From Paenibacillus silvestris (GTDB lineage: Bacteria > Bacillota > Bacilli > Paenibacillales > NBRC-103111): 64,000 nucleotides of DNA. Numbering within the stretch: the stretch's first letter is position 1; every line of letters starts with the position of its first letter. Below, in pieces: positions 57,531 to 64,000 of this stretch. A model generated the notes under the pieces. That model was not told where the DNA came from, made no database searches, and saw only the letters and a program-made list of their open reading frames with translations. The stretch spans positions 558,001 to 622,000 of the forward strand of contig NZ_WTUZ01000040.1 in the NCBI RefSeq assembly GCF_009882985.1. The letters are read 5' to 3'. A program made the position numbers and the translations under genes.

Positions 57531-59303
57531 CTAGACGATGAATTTCTCACCCTGAATAACACGTGCGGCGATGTCGCGCTTCAGCTGGGTCGTATTGACA
57601 GTGCTGCGTCTTGACAGCTTTTTCAAAATGGATAACTGAGTCCGAAGAACATCTCCTTCTTCCATCGTACTGAGCGCTTCCTTCGCGTATGCCTCAATTT
57701 TATCAAAAGCTTCATGCACGAAAACCGTTGTCACTTGAATGGCATTTTTCGCCTTCTCTTCGCCACTCTTGGCAATTAGCTTTTGGGTACGGAGCAGACC
57801 GCTTTCTCCCGCAAAAATTTGAATCATGATATCCGCCAAATTGCTTAACACTTCCTGATTTTTCTCTAATGCCATTCCATACTTCTGCACGGCAAGTCCG
57901 CCAACCATTAAGAAGATTTTCTTCGCCATCGAAATCAGATGAATCTCTTCAGCCAGTGTACCTTCAAAAGTTTGGCCTGGCACAATCGACAGCAACTCTC
58001 CTTGGAGCGCTTGCGCTTTTTGCATCAAAGGCAGCTCGCCTTTCATGGCTTTCTTCACCAATGTACCCGGAATTAGCAGACGGTTAATCTCATTCGTACC
58101 TTCAAAAATACGATTAATCCTCGAATCGCGATAAATGCGTTCAACTTTATACTCCTGGATGTAGCCGTATCCACCATGAATTTGCACGCCTTCATCTGCA
58201 ACAAAGTCCAGAACTTCCGAGGCGAACACCTTATTGATCGAGCATTCCAGCGCGTATTCAGAAATGCCTTTTGCCGAATGCTTGCCTGCATCCAAACTCG
58301 TATGATCGATATCTTTTAGGATTTGATCCATAAGCCCTGTCGTTCTATAAACCATGCTCTCTAGCATATAAGTTTGAATATTCATTTCAGCCAGCTTTTT
58401 CCCGATCAACGGAAATTTGGATATTGGCGTATTGAACTGTTGACGGGTATTCGCATACTTGGCGGACAATTCGATTGTTTCCTTCGATGCGCCCAGACAG
58501 CCAGTAGCCAATTTGTAACGGCCGATATTCAAAATGTTAAATGCAATCAGATGGCCCTTCCCAATTTCGCCCAGCAAATTCTCCACAGGTACTTTGACAT
58601 CCTCAAAAAATAGTGGACGGGTCGACGAACCTTTAATCCCCATCTTCTTCTCTTCAGGTCCCATCGTAAAGCCCGGATCCCCTTTTTCCACGATAAATGC
58701 CGTGAAATCCGTTCCATTAATTTTGGCATACACTATGAAAATGTCGGCAAAACCCGCATTCGTAATATATAGTTTGGAACCATTCAACAGATAATGTTTG
58801 CCATCACTTGAAAGCCGCGCAGTTGTCCTCGCACCCAAAGCATCTGAACCAGAAGTTGGCTCGGTTAAGCAGTATGCCGCAATTTTTGCGCCTGTGGCGA
58901 GGTCTGGCAAGTATTTTTTCTTCTGTTCGGGAGTCCCGAAGAAGACAATCGGCAGCGTCCCAATCCCGACATGCGCGCCAATTGATAAAGCGAAAGCAGA
59001 CGCTTGCGCCAGATTTTCACTGATGATCGTGGAGCTTACCTTATCAAGTCCTAGGCCGCCATAAATCTCCGGCACATCAGCTCCGAGCAAACCAAGCTCG
59101 CCTGCGCTTCTCATCAGTTTAACCGTCAAATCGTAATTAAGCTTCTCGATATGCTCATCATTCGGCATCACTTCACCCGCTACAAAATCGCGCGTCGTCT
59201 CTGCGATCATGCGATGCTCCTCGGTAAAATCCTCCGGGGTCACGATATTGTGAAAATCGATATCTGAAATGACAAAACTGCCGCCTACGACTTTATCTGA
59301 CAT
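57531..59303 (-). CDS. fadE: Acyl-CoA dehydrogenase
   Basis: 590 residues, the length of the long FadE form of Bacillus (594). First step of beta-oxidation: FAD-dependent oxidation of acyl-CoA to enoyl-CoA. Signatures are AAYCLTEPTSGSDALG, YITNAGFADIFIVYAK and IHGGYGYIQEYKVERIYRDS, the latter followed by RINRIFEGTNEINR. An extra C-terminal helical domain follows (after about residue 400), as in this subfamily. GAGGAGAGAT precedes the start. Electrons would pass to ETF and then to the FadF-like Fe-S protein. Confidence 0.95.
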   Translation of the reverse strand: MSDKVVGGSFVISDIDFHNIVTPEDFTEEHRMIAETTRDFVAGEVMPNDEHIEKLNYDLTVKLMRSAGELGLLGADVPEIYGGLGLDKVSSTIISENLAQASAFALSIGAHVGIGTLPIVFFGTPEQKKKYLPDLATGAKIAAYCLTEPTSGSDALGARTTARLSSDGKHYLLNGSKLYITNAGFADIFIVYAKINGTDFTAFIVEKGDPGFTMGPEEKKMGIKGSSTRPLFFEDVKVPVENLLGEIGKGHLIAFNILNIGRYKLATGCLGASKETIELSAKYANTRQQFNTPISKFPLIGKKLAEMNIQTYMLESMVYRTTGLMDQILKDIDHTSLDAGKHSAKGISEYALECSINKVFASEVLDFVADEGVQIHGGYGYIQEYKVERIYRDSRINRIFEGTNEINRLLIPGTLVKKAMKGELPLMQKAQALQGELLSIVPGQTFEGTLAEEIHLISMAKKIFLMVGGLAVQKYGMALEKNQEVLSNLADIMIQIFAGESGLLRTQKLIAKSGEEKAKNAIQVTTVFVHEAFDKIEAYAKEALSTMEEGDVLRTQLSILKKLSRRSTVNTTQLKRDIAARVIQGEKFIV

Positions 59304-59377
59304 GGTTCATCTCTCCTCAGAATGAATTGGACAAGGGTTAATAAATGGATGGGAAAAGCTGGTTACCGCCAGTGATG

Positions 59378-59561
59378 AACTGGAATTTCTACCGCTATTT
59401 CAGCGGAATCCAGCAGAAAAAGGGATATAGATGGAGAACCTCCCGCTAATTCAACCAGAACGGTTCAATTGGAGCGATTTGATGGCCAATAGCGGGAGAA
59501 ATTCCATGTAATTGGATGAGCAGTCCATCATGACGAAGGATTAGCAGGAATTTTTCCAGTT
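59378..59561. repeat. Degenerate intergenic repeat, copy C
   Basis: Contains CTGGAATTTCTACCGCTATT, then AGCGGAATCCAG, then ATAGATGGAGAACCTCCCG with TAATTCAACC (shared with copy B), then AATAGCGGGAGAAATTCCAT (shared with copy B in outline). It lies between the fadA and fadE genes, an otherwise empty 276-base gap. If transcribed with the operon, it could fold through the inverted CTGGAATTTC/GAAATTCCA elements. Confidence 0.6.
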
Positions 59562-59579
59562 AGTTACACTCCATTGCAG

Positions 59580-60764
59580 TCAAGCATGCACCTGGAACAC
59601 ACCAGCAGCACCCATCCCGCCGCCGATACACATCGAAACTACACCATAACCGCCGCCGCGCCGCTGCAGCTCATGAATTAATGAGGTCGTCAGCTTCGCG
59701 CCGGTGCAACCTAGCGGGTGCCCGAGGGCAATCGCGCCGCCATTCACATTCACCAGCTCCTCGTTCAATCCGAGCTCGCGAATAATATGCACGCATTGCG
59801 AAGCGAATGCTTCGTTAATTTCAAAAAGATCCACCTGATCCAGGGTGATCCCCGCCATTTGCAGCGCCTTCGGTATCGCCTTCACCGGGCCAACCCCCAT
59901 AATTTCCGGCTCCACACCGGAAAGGGCAAAAGCCTTAAACGTCGCCAGCGGCTTCAACCCGAGCGCCTCCGCGCGCTCGCGGCTCATCAGCACGGCCGCC
60001 GCTGCGCCGTCCGACGTCTGTGACGCGTTGCCCGCCGTCACCGTGCCGTTCAAGCTGAACGCAGGCTTCAGCTTGGCAAGCCCTTCCACGGATGTATCGG
60101 GGCGTACGCCCTCATCCGCGGCAAATACAAACGAACGCTGAAACGCTTTGCCGCGTTCGTCTATGCCCTTCACGCTCGTGCTGACCGGCACGATCTCATC
60201 CACGAACTTGCCGGCTGCAATCGCAGCCGCCGCCAGCCGATGGCTCCGCGTCGCGAAGCCATCCTGCGCTTCGCGCGTAATGCCGAAGCGCTGCGCCACA
60301 GCTTCGGCGGTATGCCCCATGCCCATATACACCTCGGGCATGGTCTCAACCAGCCGCGGATGCGGCGAGAGCTTGAAGCCCGTCATCGGGACGTGGCTCA
60401 TGCTCTCTACGCCTCCGGCGATGATCACCTCCGCGTGGCCCAGCATAATGCGCTCCGCCGCATAAGCGATGGCCTGCAGCCCGGAGGAGCAAAAGCGATT
60501 GACCGTGATCGCCGGTACGGTCACCGGGAAACCCGCATACAGCGACATCGTGCGGGCGAAGTTGAGCCCTTGCTCGCCTTCTGGCATGGCGCAGCCGATG
60601 ATGATGTCGTCTACGTCGCCTTTGTCCAGGCCAGGGGCCCGCCGCACAGCCTCCTCCAAGACGGCTTTGCCTAGATCCTCCGCTCTCGTTTGAGCGAAGC
60701 TGCCTTTCTTCGCGCGCCCGACTGCGGTACGCGTAATCGATACAATGACTGCTTCCTTCATCAT
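59580..60764 (-). CDS. fadA: Acetyl-CoA C-acyltransferase (3-ketoacyl-CoA thiolase)
   Basis: 394 residues, last step of beta-oxidation. The acyl-accepting Cys92 is in VNRFCSSGLQAIA, His349 in ALGHPLGCTGAK, and Cys379 in CIGGGMGAAG complete the thiolase triad. Length matches FadA. It starts 73 bases after fadN on the same strand. Base composition is distinctly GC-rich, especially 59900-60700, compared with fadE and fadN on either side, which gives long spurious frames on other strands. Confidence 0.96.
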   Translation of the reverse strand: MMKEAVIVSITRTAVGRAKKGSFAQTRAEDLGKAVLEEAVRRAPGLDKGDVDDIIIGCAMPEGEQGLNFARTMSLYAGFPVTVPAITVNRFCSSGLQAIAYAAERIMLGHAEVIIAGGVESMSHVPMTGFKLSPHPRLVETMPEVYMGMGHTAEAVAQRFGITREAQDGFATRSHRLAAAAIAAGKFVDEIVPVSTSVKGIDERGKAFQRSFVFAADEGVRPDTSVEGLAKLKPAFSLNGTVTAGNASQTSDGAAAAVLMSRERAEALGLKPLATFKAFALSGVEPEIMGVGPVKAIPKALQMAGITLDQVDLFEINEAFASQCVHIIRELGLNEELVNVNGGAIALGHPLGCTGAKLTTSLIHELQRRGGGYGVVSMCIGGGMGAAGVFQVHA

Positions 60765-60837
60765 TTCTCACCTCAATTAGAATAATAAGGAGTTCTCACT
60801 CATGCATTTCAGGTCGCGCTTCCATTCACATCCACCA

Positions 60838-63231
60838 TCAATTACGCAGCGCTTTCCCTTTAGAAAGCATATATTGCATACGCTGCTGGGTCTTCAATTC
60901 CCCACACAAGCTAAGAAAAGCTTCTCTCTCCAAATCGAGCAAATATTGCTCAGTAACCAAAGTGCCAGCCGGGACATTCCCGCCTGCCAGCACATGCGCT
61001 AACTTGTTAGCGATAAGCACATCATGATCGCTGATATAGCCGCCCTGTTTCATGGAGTAAGCACCAACCTGCATGACCGCTTTGCCATTTTCGCCGACAA
61101 CGCGGATTTTCTCTTGCGCAGCCGGGGTATAACCTGCCGCATCCATGCGCAAAACGGCTTGTTTAGCCTCATAAATCCGATGATCCGGATTAATAACGAC
61201 CGTATCCTGGGGCCTCATATAACCAAGCCGTTTCGCATCATGACCACTCGTCGAAACCTTGGCCATCGCTACAGTCTCAAAGCTTGCATTAATCCAAGGC
61301 TGCAGATCTACCTCAGGATCACGCACTAGCGAGCTCGCCCTAAGCGCCAGTTCCTTACAGCCGCCTCCTGCAGGAATTAAGCCCACGCCAACCTCAACAA
61401 GTCCATAATACGTCTCCGATGAGAAAATAATTTGATCTCCCGGCATACAAGCTTCAACACCGCCGCCGAGCGTCATTTTATGAGGGGCAGCAACCACAGG
61501 TTTATCAAGGCTTTTGAGCTTCATCATAGAATTTTGGAATAACCGGATAATGCCGTCCACTTCATCCCACTCGCCGTCTTGCGCCTCCATGAGCAGCAGC
61601 ATTAAATTAGCGCCAACACAGAAGTTTTTCCCCTCATTTGCAACGACTAGCCCGCGGTAATTGCTGCGAACTTCGTCTACACTCTGCTGAATCATAGTGA
61701 GAATATCTCCGCCTATCGCATTGTTTGGAGATTGAAACTCCAGACAGGCAACACCGTCGCCAAGATCAATCAAATTTGCCCCGCTATTCGAGCGAATGAT
61801 TTTATTTTGCTGCTTTAACGCTGCCAGAGAGATAAGCTCGGGTTTTGTTTCTACGCCTTGGTACTCATTTTTCAAATAGTAAAAGCTGTGTCCATCTTTA
61901 CTTGTATAGAAACTGTCGTTGCCCGCGGCAATCCAAGCTTTGACCCAGTCAGGCACCTCGCTGCCTTCGGCCTCCATTCGCTCCACAGAACGCTTAAGTC
62001 CAATGGCATCCCACGTCTCGAAAGGCCCCAAATCCCAGTTAAATCCCCACTTGAGCGCATTATCGATCTCGACAACAGAATCAGCAATTTCATCTAATTT
62101 AGCCGCGGAGTACAGCAGCACTGGCTTCAAAATGTTCCACGCGAGCTCAGAGTATCGGTCTTTGGTACCCAGCAACGCCTTAAGCTTTCCGCTTGTGCCT
62201 TTGGCTTGTTTGGCAGCTTCCAGGGAGGCTGCACTAATTTTGCGGCTTGCCGCATACGTCATGCTGTTTAAATCTAACGATTGGATTTCTTTTCCAGATT
62301 CACTTTTTACTTTTTTATAAAACCCTTGACCTGTCTTCTCCCCAATCCAACCTTTTTCCACCATAGTCTGTAAAATAGCTGGCGTGTCAAAAACAGCTTT
62401 CTCACTCGGATCATCTACAAGTCCAAACACGTTATTCGCGACATGTACAAAAGTGTCCAGACCGACCAAATCCAGCGTTCGGAACGTTGCGCTTTGGGGA
62501 CGCCCCATAGCAGGCCCCGTCACTGCATCGACTTCTTCAACGGAATATCCGCTCGCGAGCATTTCACGCAGTGTAACCAGAAGCCCATAAGTGCCAATCC
62601 GATTAGCGATAAAATTCGGCGTATCTTTGGCTTGCACGACACCTTTCCCCAGCTTCTTCTCACAAAACTCGGTCATCAAGGAAATAATCGCCGGGTCTGT
62701 GTGTTTACTTGGAATGACTTCGAGAAGCTTCATATAGCGAGGCGGATTAAAGAAATGAGTGCCTAAGAAATGCTTTTTAAAGTCATCGCTTGTGTTCTCG
62801 ATCATCCCATGAATGGAAATACCGGACGTGTTAGAAGAAACGATCGTCCCCGGCTTCCAAACCTTTTCAATACGGCTTAATAACTGCTGCTTCGCCTGTA
62901 AATTTTCCACAATGACTTCAATGATCCAATCCACATGGCTGAGCTTTGCCAAATCATCTTCCAAGTTGCCAGGAGTAATTCGATCGATGAAGGCTTCACT
63001 ATAAAGAGGAGCTGGATTCGTCTTTTTGAGCTTATCCATCGCACTAACCGCCAGACGATTCCGTACTTTCGGATGCTCCAGCGTTAAACCTGCGCTTTCC
63101 TCTTGCGGCAGCAATTGAGATGGCGCCATATCGAGCAATAACACGGGAATGCCTACATTTGCTAGATGGGCAGCTATGCCGGAGCCCATCACACCGGAGC
63201 CGATTACGGCAGCAGTACGAATCTTTGTCAT
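60838..63231 (-). CDS. fadN: 3-hydroxyacyl-CoA dehydrogenase/enoyl-CoA hydratase (FadN type)
   Basis: 797 residues. The dehydrogenase comes first, with Rossmann motif IGSGVMGSGIAAHLANVG (residues 10-27), SNTSGISIHGM and HFFNPPRYMKLLEVI. The hydratase-like (crotonase) domain follows after about residue 480 (VVANEGKNFCVGANLMLL, GGGVEACMPGDQIIFSS). This order, dehydrogenase then hydratase, is that of FadN rather than Escherichia coli FadB. It performs the two middle steps of beta-oxidation. AGGAGGATAT precedes the start; it lies 37 bases after the FadF-like gene. Confidence 0.96.
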   Translation of the reverse strand: MTKIRTAAVIGSGVMGSGIAAHLANVGIPVLLLDMAPSQLLPQEESAGLTLEHPKVRNRLAVSAMDKLKKTNPAPLYSEAFIDRITPGNLEDDLAKLSHVDWIIEVIVENLQAKQQLLSRIEKVWKPGTIVSSNTSGISIHGMIENTSDDFKKHFLGTHFFNPPRYMKLLEVIPSKHTDPAIISLMTEFCEKKLGKGVVQAKDTPNFIANRIGTYGLLVTLREMLASGYSVEEVDAVTGPAMGRPQSATFRTLDLVGLDTFVHVANNVFGLVDDPSEKAVFDTPAILQTMVEKGWIGEKTGQGFYKKVKSESGKEIQSLDLNSMTYAASRKISAASLEAAKQAKGTSGKLKALLGTKDRYSELAWNILKPVLLYSAAKLDEIADSVVEIDNALKWGFNWDLGPFETWDAIGLKRSVERMEAEGSEVPDWVKAWIAAGNDSFYTSKDGHSFYYLKNEYQGVETKPELISLAALKQQNKIIRSNSGANLIDLGDGVACLEFQSPNNAIGGDILTMIQQSVDEVRSNYRGLVVANEGKNFCVGANLMLLLMEAQDGEWDEVDGIIRLFQNSMMKLKSLDKPVVAAPHKMTLGGGVEACMPGDQIIFSSETYYGLVEVGVGLIPAGGGCKELALRASSLVRDPEVDLQPWINASFETVAMAKVSTSGHDAKRLGYMRPQDTVVINPDHRIYEAKQAVLRMDAAGYTPAAQEKIRVVGENGKAVMQVGAYSMKQGGYISDHDVLIANKLAHVLAGGNVPAGTLVTEQYLLDLEREAFLSLCGELKTQQRMQYMLSKGKALRN

Positions 63232-63268
63232 ATGGATATATCCTCCTACATGAAATTTTCAGTCTGTC

Positions 63269-64000
63269 TTAAGCTGTTCCAAATACCGACATAGCTAGAA
63301 TTTCCGCGATATCTCGCGCTTTGACTCGCTCCTCAACCTCCTTCAGCTTGGTTCCATCCTCCACCATCGTTAAACAATACGGACAGGCCGAAGAGATGAC
63401 CGTCGGATTCACACTCAATAACTGCTCCGTGCGTGCTACATTAACTCGCGTGCCAGCGGTTTCCTCCATCCACATCATGCCGCCTCCGGCACCGCAGCAC
63501 ATGCTGTTTTCACGAGAACGCGGTTGCTCCACCAATACAGCTCCTGGAATAGCACGCAATATGCTGCGTGGTTCCTCATACACCTCGTTGTAGCGGCCCA
63601 GGTAACAAGAATCGTGATACGTGATGCGTTCGTGCACCTCATATTGCGGTTTCAAGCGCCCTTCTTTCACCCATTGATTGAGCAGTTCTGTGTGATGAAA
63701 AATGTCGGCCTCCAGGCCAAATTCCGGGTACTCATTTTTGAATATATGATAGGTGTGCGGGCAGGTCGTTACGATTTTCTGAACCTTATACTTTTGAAAA
63801 GTCGCAATATTGTCGGCACACAGCTGTTGGAAAAGAAATTCATTCCCCATACGACGGGGGGTATCGCCGGAATTTTTCTCCTCATTCCCCAAAATAGCAA
63901 AGGAAATGCCTGCTTCATTCATCAGCTTCACAAAAGCATGCGTAATTTTACGGCTTCGGTTATCATAAGCCCCCATTGAGCCTAGGAAGAATAGATACTC
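63269..64000 (-). CDS. Fe-S oxidoreductase of the FadF/heterodisulfide-reductase family, C-terminal part
   Basis: The frame is open to the window edge; about 243 codons of a probable 700-residue protein are visible, and ATG 63976 is internal (the preceding residues read EYLFFLGS). Two CCG-type domains are present: one beginning FFLGSMGAYDNR and ending TTCPHTYHIFKNEYP; a second with TYHDSCYLGRYNEVYEEP, NSMCCGAGGGMMWMEE and SSACPYCLTMVEDG. In FadF-type proteins such domains, with N-terminal membrane helices and ferredoxin clusters, pass electrons from ETF to menaquinone. The first visible gene of the fad unit. Confidence 0.85.
   Translation of the reverse strand, partial: EYLFFLGSMGAYDNRSRKITHAFVKLMNEAGISFAILGNEEKNSGDTPRRMGNEFLFQQLCADNIATFQKYKVQKIVTTCPHTYHIFKNEYPEFGLEADIFHHTELLNQWVKEGRLKPQYEVHERITYHDSCYLGRYNEVYEEPRSILRAIPGAVLVEQPRSRENSMCCGAGGGMMWMEETAGTRVNVARTEQLLSVNPTVISSACPYCLTMVEDGTKLKEVEERVKARDIAEILAMSVFGTA

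Noticed and set aside
57527..57534. ATGACTAG, resembling half of a FadR box
   Set aside because: The second half-site does not match, and the bases belong largely to the end of fadE and its stop codon; judged coincidental.
59718..60771. Several long frames on both strands over fadA
   Set aside because: GC-rich codon use removes stop codons in other frames; none has a ribosome site or domain, whereas the thiolase triad is intact.

Overview
The window looks like chromosomal DNA of a spore-forming, low-to-mid-GC Firmicute, most likely Paenibacillus or a close relative in Paenibacillaceae. Pointers are the aa3-type menaquinol oxidase operon, a BrxC/YtxJ bacilliredoxin, the DegV pair, GGAGG ribosome binding sites with frequent TTG and GTG starts, and a spore-surface (BclA/BclB-like) collagen cluster. 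No rRNA, tRNA, CRISPR array, phage or intact insertion sequence was seen. The first and last genes are cut by the window ends.

Layout. 0-8 kb: end of an M29 aminopeptidase, an L,D-transpeptidase, and the qoxABCD operon (minus strand). 7-20 kb: housekeeping and accessory genes, namely an MBL-fold hydrolase, an SDR epimerase, an FAD monooxygenase, a deoxynucleoside kinase, a four-PAS histidine kinase, a zinc-dependent phospholipase C-like protein, a PepF-like peptidase, uracil-DNA glycosylase and topoisomerase III. 20.6-31 kb: a spore-surface island with two long collagen-like proteins, three short stand-alone relatives of their N-terminal domain, one unrelated partner gene, and four GT2-family glycosyltransferase genes plus a methyltransferase. 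31-36 kb: a BNR-repeat protein paired with a MoaD/ThiS-like carrier, a phosphodiesterase, and a RavA/ViaA-type AAA+/VWA pair. 36-39 kb: a broken small gene, then a minus-strand unit (anticodon-binding-like protein, PIG-L deacetylase, MOSC protein, zinc-ribbon protein) preceded by its own promoter and what looks like a leader-peptide attenuator. 39-53 kb: glutathione peroxidase, HelD-like helicase, two DegV proteins, SDR, hemolysin III, GDSL hydrolase, M20 peptidase, MFS and EamA transporters, a GntR regulator with a large palindromic operator, BrxC and a Tat-exported phosphoesterase. 53.5-64 kb: a fatty-acid beta-oxidation cluster on the minus strand (FadF-like, FadN, FadA, FadE, acyl-CoA ligase, thioesterase) ending in a PucR-type regulator.

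How the genes fit together. The collagen-like proteins are rich in Gly-Ala-Thr triplets and sit beside several glycosyltransferases, so the simplest reading is that this island builds and glycosylates filaments on the spore surface. The fad cluster encodes all core steps of beta-oxidation and an electron-transfer Fe-S protein. The qox operon encodes a terminal oxidase that would receive electrons through menaquinol.

Most unusual signals: the leader-peptide/terminator arrangement at 38.88-39.09 kb; the family of shared N-terminal domains at 20.6-25.1 kb; a degenerate intergenic repeat found at 36.6, 47.8 and 59.4 kb; and the near-perfect palindrome over the GntR promoter at 51.9 kb. Gene functions come from recognised motifs and family knowledge; no database search was possible.
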